Assembly: GCA_012295275.1 (NCBI GenBank)
Contig: CM022665.1
Location: forward strand, 40,999,152-41,063,151
Origin: Chrysomallon squamiferum
Taxonomy: Eukaryota > Mollusca > Gastropoda > Neomphalida > Peltospiridae
Length of the DNA stretch: 64,000 bases
Reading direction: 5' to 3'
The number at the start of each line of letters is the position of its first letter. Position 1 is the first letter of the stretch. Below are positions 12,782-24,436 of the stretch, one piece after another. The notes below the pieces were generated by a model. It did no database searches and had not been told where the DNA came from. It was given only the letters and a program-made list of their open reading frames with translations. The position numbers and the translations under genes are program-made.

Positions 12782-13034
12782 TTTCATTAAGAAAGTGTCT
12801 GGTAAAGATTTTTTTCTAATTCGTTTAACAATCGTCAATAGCCCAGTGTTGAAATCATCTATTTTCATACCTACTCAATTCGAAGTATTGAATGGAGAAA
12901 CAAGATTAATTTTCAAAACGAAAACATATTTTTAAATTTGGCCTTGTAACTTAGGTAAATAGAGCATTCTAAATACGGACAAATAATTTTTTTTTATTTT
13001 GTTGCTGTTGTAGTAAAGTATGGAGTGGATTTGT
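12782..13034 (+). mobile_element. Dispersed 250-bp repeat, copy 1
   Basis: Positions 12782-12984 match the reverse complement of 37626-37829 almost perfectly (I count about three base differences and one 1-bp indel). Weaker similarity continues to about 13034 (TAGTAAAGTATGGAGTGGAT against TACTAAAGTACAGAGTGGAT). Both copies then run into a GT-type microsatellite in this orientation. No terminal inverted repeats and no clear tRNA A/B boxes were seen, so the class is open: SINE-like with a microsatellite tail, or a MITE fragment. Confidence 0.85.
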
Positions 13035-13060
13035 CAGTCTGTGTGTTTGTCTGTGTTTAT

Positions 13061-13138
<78 letters not shown>

Positions 13139-13312
13139 CAGATAGAAACAGAGATATATATAGAGAGAGAAAGAGAGAGTGTGTGGGTGAATATGATTGT
13201 GTGAAAGAGAGTGTGTGTTTATGTGTATGTTTGTGTGTTAATGTGTCTGTGAATGTGTGAGTGTGTCTGTGTGTGTGTGTTGTCTGTGTTTGTGTGAGTG
13301 TTTGTGTTACAG
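13035..13312. repeat. (GT)n(GA)n compound microsatellite
   Basis: GT run at about 13063-13090, 23 GA units at 13091-13136, then GA/TA and a degenerate GT-rich stretch to about 13312. The 173-codon Ser/Leu and His/Thr frame on the minus strand is its translation. It directly follows the dispersed repeat and may be its tail. Confidence 0.93.
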
Positions 13313-13740
13313 AGAGAAAGAAAACAGTGAAGAAGGGAAAAGAATGGGAGTAAAATAATGAAATAAAGGTTGAACAGAACGAAAGTAGGCTGAGAGAGAC
13401 AAAGACAGAAAAAGAGAAATAGAATCTTACAGAAATGTCCTCTTGCAGAGAGGGAAACAGGTGGAAAGAAGAAGACAAAGATACAGACAATCACATAGTT
13501 AAAAAGTGTTTATTTCCACTTTTAATTAAAATTTCAATGTACAAAGTATAATTTACATGGCTTTTCACAGTTCTTAGTAATAATACCCTGAGGGGTTTCA
13601 AGTTATGAAAACAATTATGCCGTTTTATACAAGTATCCTTGACATCCATATGTTTTTGCCCCTCCATGGGGAGTCATGGAACCTTATATCTGCAGATAAA
13701 TTAGCCCATCTCTATATGGATTTGAATAAAGACTAAAAAA
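13313..13740. other. Purine-rich then ordinary non-coding DNA
   Basis: AGAGA/AAAGAA-rich sequence to about 13470, then AT-rich sequence without recognised features. Confidence 0.55.
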
Positions 13741-13950
13741 TCATAATTGTTTCTTCATGTTATATTTGTAAATATTTGTGAGGCAAATCTCTTTCTAAAA
13801 ATAATTCTTTCTTTATGTCAATACTGTTGACTTTTTTTCTGGCAGCAAATCTCTTTAAAAAAAAAACCCAAAAACAATCTTTCTTCATGTCACTGCCATT
13901 GACATTTTTTTCTGATGACAAACCTTCTTTCTACAAACAGTGTCGAATCT
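13741..13950 (+). repeat. Degenerate tandem repeat, unit about 65-71 bp, 2-3 copies
   Basis: GCAAATCTCTTT, TTCTTTCTTTATGTCA and TGTTGACTTTTTTTCTG recur as GCAAATCTCTTT, TCTTTCTTCATGTCA and ATTGACATTTTTTTCTG, then partly as ACAAACCTTCTTTC. Confidence 0.75.
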
Positions 13951-14639
13951 TTAGCCAAATTGTTCCTCAGATTTCAAGACAGTTACAAATTATGGTACAA
14001 ATTTAATCAGGTTCTAGGTTTTCTTTATTTATTTAAAAGGAAATGCTTGTAATAACCTTTGTCTGTTTTTTTCATTTATCAAGCCTACACTTTGAACAGA
14101 ACAATCAAGCTAGTTTTTTTCACATTCTTCTTCAGTAACACATTTTAGGGTTTATTCATTATTAACTTGATGTTATTAATTAATTAGTTTACTTTTCTGA
14201 TATAAAATTAAGAATAATTGTTTTTAATAAAAAAAATAATAGTAATAAAAAAAGAATTAACAAAAATTACAAATATTACTTCAAAAACATACTACTTCTT
14301 CAATTTGTTAAAAACATTAAAAAACAAACAAAAAACCCCAATAAAACCTGAAAAAAAACAAGCTTAAAGCAAACTTTATTTTATAACATCTATGATGTTT
14401 TTTGGGTGTGTTTTTTCAAACCTACAAAAAAAAAAAAAAAAAAAAATCTATTTCGTCTCTTTAACCAAAGTTATTAATCAGTTGGCTGTTGTTTGATATT
14501 TCTGTGTCAACTATTAAATTATTTGCTGAAGTTCCCCTCCAGTGAGAAACCATCAACACATAATATAATGACAGTTTGAGGCTAAAACTTTTTCTTTAGT
14601 TCTGGATGAACTCAAAGTTTTTAATATTTAGAAATAACT
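13951..14639. other. AT-rich non-coding DNA
   Basis: Contains a poly-A run near 14426-14447 and AAT/AAC tracts. No gene recognised. Confidence 0.55.
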
Positions 14640-15080
14640 TGAGCACTGAGATAAGGGTGAGTGGGTGTGTAGTTTTAATATTATGTGGGTTAAACATGTC
14701 TGTTAGGGAGTGGAAGTGGTGTGTATTTAAAATATTAATATTAGCTCAGTAATTATACAGAGGAGTGGAGGCCATTTTTAATATAATATGCAGATTAAGT
14801 AAGTATTTGGACATTAAGGGAGTGTTTTGGGTTTTTTTTTTAATATTATATGCATTAAATAAGTATTTTTTCATTAAAGAGATAAGGGAATGGAGGGTAT
14901 CAACAACATTACATATGGGATAAATAAATAGTTGTTTTATAATTAGGGGATTGGTGGGTATTAGGACATTAATGAGGTAGGGGATATTAAGGATTTAATA
15001 TTATATATTGGATAAATAAATATTAGGTCAATAATTAGACAAAAGGGAGTGGGAGATATTAATATTAACATGATATCAAA
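14640..15080 (+). repeat. Degenerate tandem repeat, unit roughly 75-100 bp
   Basis: Recurrent words GGGAGTGG(A/G), TTTAATATTATAT, GATAAATAAATA and TTAGG/TTAAGG appear in the same order four to five times. The divergence is high, so the period varies. Confidence 0.6.
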
Positions 15081-15827
15081 AGGGTCATCTTGAAATTAGA
15101 TCACAATCTGGACAATGATTTGGGGATGGGAAATATTTTCGTTATAATATACATATTAGATGCATATTTTAGTTAGCTGCACAAAGTTCATAGTTGTATT
15201 GAGTTAAGTGTGATATTCAGATAATTGTATTTCGTAGAAATTTAGCAGGTGTTTTTTTTAGAAATTAGTTCACTGGGTGAGTGAAACTATGGCTGTTATT
15301 TCTAATAGATAATATATGATATAAAAGGGTCCTTTAGGTATTAGGGTCATGATTCTGGCTGAATTGGGATAATGGTAAAATTACTTATAAGATAATTCTG
15401 GCAGAATGAAGATAATGGTTCATTGTTTATGACATCATAAACAAGTCGCATTGTCCTTAACACTTGTTTTATGCGATAGTCTCTTGATGATTTGTTTATG
15501 TCAGCAGCATGAAAGAGAGGTAACACAGGGAATGATAAACTACACCAAGACATCAAATTCTGATATTAAGCTTTTGAAAAGATTTCATGCAGAAACACAT
15601 TTTGGTTTAAGAAAACCACTGGAGTACAAATGTTTCACTTTTTAAGCTTCAGATATTGTAATTTGGCAATTCTAACATGAAGTCTTTGGAGGAAACATGC
15701 TTTGTTGTCCCATTAGTAGCAAGAATGTTTTTTTGTTTTTTTATAAGGATATTGTACTATTATATGGCTTTCTGTGGACCACCATAGAGAACTGGTTAGA
15801 ACAAGAAAAATTACATTTTGCCTGTAA
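15081..15827. other. Non-coding DNA, nothing recognised
   Basis: Ordinary complexity. Frames of 64-69 codons on both strands around 15347-15645 overlap each other and show no domain or splice context. Confidence 0.5.
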
Positions 15828-15940
15828 CAGGAATTACTCCTTGCAGCTAATGGAATAAAATGAATGAAGTGTGATTGGTCATAGGATCAGTTCTACTCAA
15901 AGGTACTTCTGGAATGTTTCTAATTCCAACCATTGCTAAA
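15828..15940 (+). mobile_element. Decayed SINE fragment
   Basis: CTCCTTGCAGCTAATGGAAT resembles the SINE 3' module. GGATCAGTTCTACTCAAAGG and TTTCTAATTCCAACCATTGC resemble the middle module found at 12081-12290. The two modules are in swapped order, so this may be two nested or tandem fragments. Confidence 0.4.
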
Positions 15941-17340
15941 TACATTTTTTTTTATTTATCAATAATGTCTACCTCTGAGAAGAAGATACATATCAAAAAC
16001 AAAAAAAATACACTGCAGCTAGGTGATAAGAGTACTGCTGAAATGGAGTTACTCTCACATCGTTGATATAATTTTAAAATATTTATGTATCAAGGCTTAT
16101 ACTTTTTTTATGTCTGAATGTCTTGAGGCGATGTTATTAAAGATATAGAGCAGAGAGGGATAGAGAAACAGATAGAAACAGAAGGAAAAGAGAGAGAGAG
16201 AGAGAGAGTCCAAGAGAGATAAATATCCATTTATTTAACACAACAGTTAGCATTACCTTTCACAAATCAACTGTGATGCATCGTTTCAGGATGAGGAAAG
16301 TGCCGTCATTAGAGGTCCATCTTAAAGTAGCACACATCATGAAAATAGATATACATATATTTTTTTTTTTTTTTTTGTCACTGATTTACAACACACCCCC
16401 TCTTCAGGGTGAATGTTCTAGTTCACAGAGTTATCAGTCCTTGTCAATCTGATTATCACAGCCTCCGTATTGTTTTACAAGATATTTTCAAAAAGCTACT
16501 GTTTTGGACAAATCGAATTAATACTTAGAAGCCTTTCATTACACATGAAACAGAATCGAGCCTATGTTTTATGAAGCAGCGACAACCATATGGTTTAAAG
16601 CAAAATTTGTCACTAACAAGGTACATTAAAAATACATAGCCAAGCCAGAAATGTTAACAAGTGGAATCTAAAATCGGGTTCCGTATTTTGGAAAGAGTGT
16701 TAAAAAATTAATCTAATTCAGTGGTAAAAGGCTGCTTTAATTTACATCTTTCGAGGATGGTTGTAAAAGATGTGATTTGGTTATGGGCAAACCAAGCTTA
16801 GCTGGGTTTTTTGTTTTTGTTTTTTTTTTTTTAAAAAGAAGAAAAAGAAGAAAAATGTAAAAAAAAAAAAAAATAATAATAATAAAATTAAAAATAAAAT
16901 TAAAAAGAAGAAAAACATAAGTTTTTATATTATTTTACCTTGAGGCTTTTTAATTTGAAACATCAGCTTCTATCATACTAACTAAACTGCTTTTTGCATA
17001 GCCACTGAAAAATTGCAAAATAAACTACCTAATTTTACAAATTATATAAAGAAACAACTTCATGGTTTCATCTTGTGAAGATAATAGAGAAGGAACTTTT
17101 TTTTTTTTTTTTTTTTTTTTTATGTGGGCAATTTCTGTAATAGTATTTTATATAAGAGTGGTTTCAGTAGAAAATTTCTAAATTTTGACAAAATGGATCC
17201 CAGGATCTGTTTAACTTTATTGACCAAATGGGGAACAATTGAGTACTGGAAGCAGTCAACTGAAATCAATTCATTTAAGGGAAAATGTCAAGTGATGCAC
17301 TTATCTCTTGTGTATGGTGTGCTGTGTATGTGTGTGGGTT
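15941..17340. other. Non-coding DNA with homopolymers
   Basis: A GA run at about 16190-16208 and poly-T runs near 16359-16377 and 17097-17120. The moderately complex segment 16250-16340 shows no recognisable gene. Confidence 0.55.
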
Positions 17341-17650
17341 ACACTGTGTTTTGAGAGAGAAACAGAAAGTGACAGAGAAACTGGTAGAAATGGAATGAAA
17401 GAGAGAGAGAGACAGGCAGAGAATTCAAGAAAGACACAGTGAGAGAGGGACAGAGAGAAACTGACAGAAATATCATGAAAGACAGACAGAGTCTAGGAGA
17501 AAAAAAAAAGAGAGTGATAGAAAAACTGATAAAAATGGAAGGAAAAGGAAACAAGGAAGGGAGTATGAGAGAGCCATATGCAGAGAAAGAGAGACAGACA
17601 GACAGACAGACAGAGAGAATGAATAAAAGAAACAATGAAAGGCTGAGGGA
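17341..17650 (+). repeat. Purine-rich degenerate tandem repeat, unit about 70-90 bp
   Basis: GACAGAGAAACTGGTAGAAA, GACAGAGAGAAACTGACAGA and AGTGATAGAAAAACTGATAA, each followed by AT-GAAAG/GGAAGG, mark three successive copies. (GACA)n follows at about 17593-17612. The strand is nearly all purine. Confidence 0.8.
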
Positions 17651-18243
17651 AGAAAATACAAAAGTAATTAGCAAGAAAATATAACAAGTACTGAGAAACT
17701 GAAAGATGGAAGTTTTATTTATATATTTCCACTGTTATGTAACATCATACATTTAGTTAATTACCATACAGATAAAGAGAAAAATGAAACCATTTCCATT
17801 CTGTGATAGGCCATTCTATATCCATAAGATGCAAGAGAGAAAGACAGGTGGAAACAGCAGAAAGAATGCACTCTCCAATATATTCAGGAAAACTCAAACT
17901 TTTAATATAGCATTTATGAAATAAAGGCTAGACCAGGAAGCAGCCTTTAACAGACTGAGAAAAGAATAGATCCTTTATTGCTAAGGTTTGTATATTCTTT
18001 ATTTATCTTGGTATCAAACAACTGTTAATCAATCTTTTTTTCTTTTTTTTTAAAAAAGAATTTAATTACTGACAGGTTAGATGAGGAAGTTCAGCTGATT
18101 TATGAAGCTACACAAAACTAACTAATCTGATGAGTAGAAAATAAGTCGGTCACTACCTCATTGTGTAAACAAGGCCAGAACACAGTGATAGTTACATGTT
18201 GTTTTGTGAGAAAAAAAAAAGCAAAACATCTCCATAAGCAGCA
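17651..18243. other. Non-coding DNA, nothing recognised
   Basis: Ordinary AT-rich sequence without repeats or splice-bounded frames. Confidence 0.5.
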
Positions 18244-18365
18244 GCCTGCCAGGATAACATCCATGTCTCCTGCCAGGATTACATCATCTCCTACAAGCAT
18301 AACATCATCTCCTGCCAGGATTGCCCTTTATATTCTGCCAGGATTACATCCATCTCAAGCCAAGG
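18244..18365 (+). repeat. Minisatellite of about 21 bp (CCTGCCAGGATTACATCATCT)
   Basis: Five consecutive units: CTGCCAGGATAACATCCATG, CCTGCCAGGATTACATCATC, CCTACAAGCATAACATCATC, CCTGCCAGGATTGCCC and CTGCCAGGATTACATCCATC. The 75-codon frame with repeated PARITS-like words comes from this array. Confidence 0.9.
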
Positions 18366-18519
18366 AAAATGTTCTACGTGCTGGTTAGATAAGCTCTTCT
18401 GAAGCAGATTTCATTTGGTTTCCAACAGCGTTTGACCAAATTGTCTGCTCCATAGACGTGGAGCTGACAAAGCCACAAACAGACTAAAAATCTAAGAGGT
18501 TGTTTTGTTGTTGTTTTTT

Positions 18520-18769
18520 TTTTTCCTCTAAAGTATTAGGTTAATATGACAGTAGACAGGATTAGAAAATAACAGTGCATGGTTACATAATATCAGGTCT
18601 TTGAACTTTTTTAGCCAGTTTTTTTTTCTAAAATATTAGATTAATGTACCAGCAAAATGGATTGAAAGTAATAGTGCAGACAATATCAGGTCATTGAACT
18701 TTCTGCGTTAGCTTTGGTTAGGTAATACCAGTTCTTTGAACTCATACAGATAGCTTTGATTGATATATA

Positions 18770-18815
<46 letters not shown>

Positions 18816-18925
18816 TATAGGTTAATGTGATATTATAACAGATGGAAAGTAGCAGAATATGGTTACATAATATGAAGTCTTTTTAACTTCTTTAGTTTTA
18901 GCTTTGGTTAAATGTAGAAATGTGC
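18520..18925 (+). repeat. Degenerate tandem repeat, unit about 110-130 bp
   Basis: AGGTTAATATGACAG, GGTTACATAATATCAGGTCT, TTGAACTTTT and TTAGCTTTGGTTA recur in order at about 18538, 18640, 18710 and 18820. The last copy carries an inserted TA/CA microsatellite at about 18772-18815. Confidence 0.75.
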
Positions 18926-19009
18926 TGTAACATAACCAACATTGTTAATTTTTCAGTGAATCCATTCTCATAGATGCTATAACTTCATTATCTCCCTTTC
19001 CAGTTATTT

Positions 19010-19118
19010 CCCAGAATGCAGGAAAATGCATCTGCTGCCATCTAGATTTAAACCAATTTCAAGTGAAGCAGGAGGCATGTCCCTAGACCCTGCTGGCAAC
19101 TACAGCCCTTTGGGCCAC
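19010..19118 (+). mobile_element. Degenerate transposon-like fragment
   Basis: GCAGGAAAATGCATCTGCTG, CCATCTAGATTTAAA, GGAGGCATGTCCCTAGACCC and TACAGCCCTTTGGGCC follow the order of a dispersed repeat I remember from marine invertebrates (GCATCT, a CATCTAGATTT word, GGCATGCCCCCAGACCC, CCCTTCGGGCC). The parent element is uncertain; a library search would settle it. Confidence 0.4.
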
Positions 19119-19254
19119 TGATTACACATATAAATTTCTGCATTTGGGTCTGTAATATCAGATCTCGGATGTCTTCAGTTGACTTTGAATCAAATACGTT
19201 ACCATGGTATCAGCATTTGTGATGTTTAATAAAGCATGTACTGACACGTTTTTC

Positions 19255-19600
19255 TGTATTATTACCAACATAAGATTTCAAAATATTTATTTCTGAAGTT
19301 TACTGATGTATTGTTTATTGGTTTGGATTTCCAGTGTCATTAATATGTTGTGTTTTCATACTGAAGTCCAGTGAACAGAATTTATAAATTTAAATTCCCA
19401 GCATTATTACCACCTGATTTCAATATATTAATTCTCAGATCTACTGAAGTATTATTTGCTTCTTTGTATACCATGATATCATTTCAGTAGATTTGGTTTT
19501 GAAGTCTATTTACTAGCTAAATGTTCAGTTATTACTACTACTACTACTACTATTACTATTATTATTACTGTTGCTATTATTATTGTTGTTGTTGTTGTTG

Positions 19601-19644
<44 letters not shown>

Positions 19645-19760
19645 TCAACAGATTTAGTTTTTAAATCTCTTTAACAGCTAGATTTTCAAGCATCATTATT
19701 GTCATATGATTTCAGTATAGGTGATTCTTAGTTAAAATGAAGCACTATTAATTGTTTTTA
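19255..19760. repeat. Degenerate tandem repeat with TAC/ATT/GTT triplet array
   Basis: TTTCTGAAGTTTACTGATGT, TCTCAGATCTACTGAAGT and TTTCAGTAGATTTGGTTTT-type words repeat about every 120-170 bp. A triplet array (ACT, ATT, GTT, then ATT) lies at about 19531-19643, inside one copy, between two TTTCA-AGATTTAGTTTT words. Confidence 0.65.
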
Positions 19761-21024
19761 TGACACGTTTATGTTCGTTAAGCAATAAATAAATATCTGA
19801 GACTATTAGAGTGTCCTGTTCTCCTAATTTTAACATTTATAACATCTCATTATTGTTTGAACAAACATTAACCTGTGACCTGTAATCATACTTCAATCAG
19901 AAAATAATGAATTAATTAACATTACCAACTCAGGGTTAAATAAGATTCATATATATTATTATTAATTACTTAACAGTATCAACTTGTGGTTAAGTAAAAT
20001 TTGTATGTATACATATTAATTAACTAACACTGATAACCTTGGGCTACAGTCAAGAAATGTTAATTTGTTAGTCTAGTTATGTTCTTCTGAAAGTAATCAA
20101 AAGCTCTAAACTGTGAATATTAACTTTTGATTTTACTTTAATTAATAAAGTTTAGTAGAAAAACAAAAAAAGAACAGCAGTTAAACAAAACAAATAATAA
20201 TAATAATAACAATAGCAATAATAATGTGGATATTAAAACTACTGATACTTCTTCATACATATTTTACATACATCTGTAAAAAGACCTCAGGGATATTTTA
20301 AAGTAAATTCCCATTCCAACCAGCATTCCCCAACTGGAATACCAAATTTTTGTTTTTCTTGATGCTGGAATGGCAATATAATATACTGGGTAAACAAATT
20401 TTTTGTTGAAAATTACAAGCTTAGCCAATATTATTGATAGTTTCAGGCTTCTTATTTTTCCCATTAACTGTGGGAAAGAGTAGTTAAAAGATTCTAATTG
20501 CCAATCAGTAACAGTAACCCCCATGCAAATATTATTTATCTATTCGTTCTCTCTGGATATGTTTATAAGTGTGTGTGTTTGTTTCTTTGATTGTTAGCTT
20601 GTTACTTTATTTGTTTGCTTGTTTCTTTAATTGTTTATTTTGAAGTCTAGTTATACTGCATCACATAACATATCCCAGAACGTTTTCTTAATTCTTTAAT
20701 CTGAAGGGATTGTCTTTTAGAAGCAGTGTCCCTCAGACATAGATATCCCCCATGATAAACATATTTACATTGGTTCATTTAACTGAGTGCAGATATCATC
20801 AAGTTTAGTACACATGTACCAGTAAGGATTCCAAGGAGAAATCTTACAAGTATCAGCAAGTCAGTCATTAAATAAACACTGGATTTCCACGATGTCGCTT
20901 TGTTCAAAGTTAAATTTTCCCAGTAGTAATATGATGTCTGAATTATACAACTGATTAGTTAATAGAAATTTTAGACAATTTTCATCATCTAATACATTAC
21001 CAAAAATAAAGAAAATAAAAGAAG

Positions 21025-21060
<36 letters not shown>

Positions 21061-21149
21061 TTTGTAGGAAACTTAACAATAAATTGTGATTGAAATAAAG
21101 ATATTAAGTTTAATTGAATAAAAATTTTAAAATGTTTATTTATTATTTC
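19761..21149. other. AT-rich non-coding DNA with 34-A run
   Basis: An uninterrupted A run covers 21025-21058. An 86-codon minus-strand frame at 20264-20524 has ordinary composition but no recognisable domain. No gene supported. Confidence 0.5.
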
Positions 21150-21860
21150 AGATTTAGAATTCAAGTTCTAAATAATTTTTTTTTTTTTTTTTCAAGAGTT
21201 TCATTTCAGTTTAAGAATTCACTAAGAACTAAGAAATCAAAACTCAAATTCTATTTTGTAACTTTTGGTTGGTTTTAAGTTAATTATTTATTAACTGTGT
21301 ATATAATTAAAAGTGTACAATTCACAATTGTTTGCTTAACTTTTGCACAACTCCAATATAAGCTCACAACAGTTTATATGATTTGCACAACTCCAATATA
21401 AGCTCACAACAGTTTATATGATTCAAAGTTTGTTTTTTGTTTTTAAACACCAATTTAATTAAGTTCTTATGGCTCCATATTGAATTCAAAATGATTAATT
21501 TATTATTTTATATAGTCAACATTCAAACTCAAAACTTTTTAAATATCATAATTTATTTTTCAGATTATTTAAATTGCAGATCATAGCAATTTATGCATCT
21601 GTCTAAAGAAAATCAAATTTTATTTAATTCACAACTATTTTATTTCTGAATAACTGAAATTTCAATTCACCATTTTTCAGGTTACTAAAATTTCAGATGA
21701 CAATAATGTATACACTTTTAGAAAAATATCAAATTTTAATTTTAGACATTTTGTTTTATTTTATCATAACATCCAATTTTAATTCACAATTATTTTAATA
21801 AACTTTTCATACTGCACAAATTCAAGCTCACAGCAGTTAACAATATTCATCTTGGATCAA
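21150..21860. repeat. Degenerate AATTCAA/CACAATT repeats with an exact 40-bp tandem duplication
   Basis: Short related words (AATTCACAATT, AATTTCAATTC, CAAATTCAAGCTCACAGCAG) recur across the region. Inside it, 21342-21422 contains two consecutive identical 40-bp units (TTTGCACAACTCCAATATAA followed by GCTCACAACAGTTTATATGA). Confidence 0.75.
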
Positions 21861-22722
21861 ATTTCAACTCATAACAACCACAGTTCTGAATTCTGTTTTT
21901 CTCCAGAACTAAAATTAATGAGAAGGAGCAAATGAACTATCAGGAAATCATTTTGCAAATTATTTTTCTTTTGATTCCCATCATGGCTGCACTTTGACAG
22001 ATTTACTTATCCACCTGACTTCCAGGTCGCCATAGTAATCATCATCCCACTTCACTTCAGAGGGAACTAGTTAATCCAACAGCGAATAACACTGGCACTT
22101 TCCTGATTTTAAATCAAGCAAAATGTGTCCTTGAGATTTTGATTTCCTCTGATGTACAAGGTTTTGTTGTTTTGTGGATTATTTTTAATATGCTCTAAAG
22201 GATAAACAAACACAAACACACACATGTGCACACATACACACAAATATATATAGAGATATGTTTCTCTTTGTGTCTGTAAGTATGTATATTTGTGTCTCTC
22301 TTTCTCATTATATATCTATATATTTTAATTTTTTTATATATATATATATATATGCCATAAGATATTATGTAAATCAAGCTTCTCTTTTTATTAGCATTAT
22401 TATTTTCATAATCTAAAAAAGCTGATGATTCTATTTCAGTATAATGTCTTTTAGGACCATCTTCTTCATACAGAAGGCTCCTTTTTAGTCCTTTTTAAAA
22501 AAAAAAAATGTTTTTTTTTAATGTTTTAATGTCCTATTAGACCAAAATAGCCTTGCATTAAAACCAAAAACCAAAATTTACGTAAGGTAAATTTAGATCT
22601 AGCTGACGTTGCAAAATGTAATTAAGTTCATAAATTTTCATCTTTATCAGTTCTGATGTTGTCATAATCAATTAATTCTGTGATGTTAATAATGTTTCCC
22701 CATCTATAAATATTAGTTATTT

Positions 22723-22758
<36 letters not shown>

Positions 22759-22949
22759 AATGAAATATATATATATGCACATACACACATATATTTTATT
22801 TTATTTTATTTTATTTTTTTTATTTATTTATGTTTTAAGCCATAGCATCTAATTCAGTGTTTGATATTCTTTACTGAATTATTTGCTGTTCTAGACACTT
22901 TATCAAAATTGGGAATCAGAAGATATGGTATGTGATGTTCTGTCTCAGA
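21861..22949. other. Non-coding DNA with CA, TA, GT and TTTTA microsatellites
   Basis: CA/TA-rich sequence at about 22204-22350, a GT run at about 22722-22755, and a TTTTA run at about 22795-22815. The unique segment 21960-22100 has no recognisable gene. Confidence 0.6.
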
Positions 22950-23215
22950 GAAAAATTTAATATTAATTCATTAAATTACATATAATTATAACAGAGAACA
23001 ATCCTTAATATATACAAAATATTAATCCTTTCTATTGCATATAATTAAGACAGTGAATATTCTTTTATATGAAGAACAGAATATTAATTATGAGGGTGAA
23101 TAATATTTAATATGAAGTACAAAATATTAGTTATTTCAGTAAAATATGTAATTAAGACTGTGAATAATCTTTAATATGAAGTACAAAAAATATTAATCCA
23201 TTCATTACTAGTGAA
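22950..23215 (+). repeat. Degenerate tandem repeat, unit about 70 bp
   Basis: AATATGAAGTACAAAATATT, AATTAAGACTGTGAATAATC and ATTTCAGTAAAATATGTAAT-like words recur three to four times. Confidence 0.75.
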
Positions 23216-23434
23216 ACAACTCAATGACCACTGCCTGGCTCGTTGAGATTAACTAAATAAAATATGTCCCCCAGCAAGGACCATTATCTCACATTTCTGC
23301 TAACAACAATGTGAATGACCTGAAACAAGACTTTCTTAATACCTGTACTGGCGGCAAAGAACCTTAAATAACCAATCTTCAGTCTTAAAATACCCTAAAT
23401 TTGGAATGCTCTTCTTTTTATCTATATTAAGTGG

Positions 23435-23765
23435 TGTGTTGTTGTTATTTTAATTATTATTATTATTTATTAATTAATTATTATTGCTGGTATTGTTACT
23501 AGTGTTAAAATTATTATTATTATTAATTATTATTGGTATTATTACTGTTCTGTTATTACTGTTATTATTTTTTATACTTTTACTTTATTATTGTTGTTGT
23601 TCTTCATTTTATTTGTATTTTTATTTTTATCACTATTTAACCTTTTCACACCAGATTCATGTTGTTAGTGTTATTAGTGTTATTTTTAATAATATTATTG
23701 TTGATATTGTATTGATCTTCTTCTTATTCCATTATTATCTTCCTTTTCTTCTTATTATTACTAAT
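23435..23765. repeat. ATT/GTT triplet-rich region
   Basis: Interrupted (ATT)n, GTT and CTT triplets. The Leu/Ile/Val-rich 96-codon frame is its translation. Confidence 0.9.
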
Positions 23766-24384
23766 CCGCTTTAAATACTACAATCACCAAACATTCCAAT
23801 AACCAAACAATTCAAGACATGTAAAAAAAAAATAATAATAATAAAAAAAATAAAAAATAACATACTTTTAAACCATTGTTCTTTTAATTTTAAAGAAAAA
23901 AAAAAGGACAAAATTAATGGCATCAATTTTGGGGTAACCTATTACAAAATAAATAACCCCTTTGTCCCACTATATTTATTGCCATTATTATCTTACACAT
24001 CCAACTTACTCTGTCTGTTCATTTGATCGCAGACCTCAATTATTTTCCTTATGTTTTTCCTCCAAGCCTTGAGGCATTTTATGGGGACCTGTTGGCTATT
24101 TATTCTGTAACTGTGTGCGTGAGCTAGACAGTTAATCCTGATTTAAAAATTGCAGCTACAAAGTGTTCTGCCAACACAGATATTTCAGTTATAAATCACC
24201 AACTGATGTATTTTGGTATGTCCATCAGTCAGATGGTCATTTATTGGTCAATCAGATAGCTTTGAAGTGATGGACAGTAATTCTTAATAGATTGGGGTTT
24301 TTATTTATGAAGCAGAAATTTGGTACGAATAAATGAAAATGGCGTTTGTGAGTCTTGAAGTGTTGTAAGAAATAATAGTGATAA
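23766..24384. other. Non-coding DNA, nothing recognised
   Basis: A-rich at the left, then ordinary sequence without supported features. Confidence 0.5.
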
Positions 24385-24399
24385 ACTGTGTGTTTGTGT

Positions 24400-24436
<37 letters not shown>

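Noticed and set aside
12969-13494. 173- and 91-codon minus-strand frames, Ser/Leu and His/Thr rich
   Set aside because: They are translations of the GT/GA compound microsatellite and the purine-rich flank.
20264-20524. 86-codon minus-strand frame
   Set aside because: Composition is acceptable, but there is no homology that I recognise, no splice context, and chance frames of this size are expected in 64 kb.
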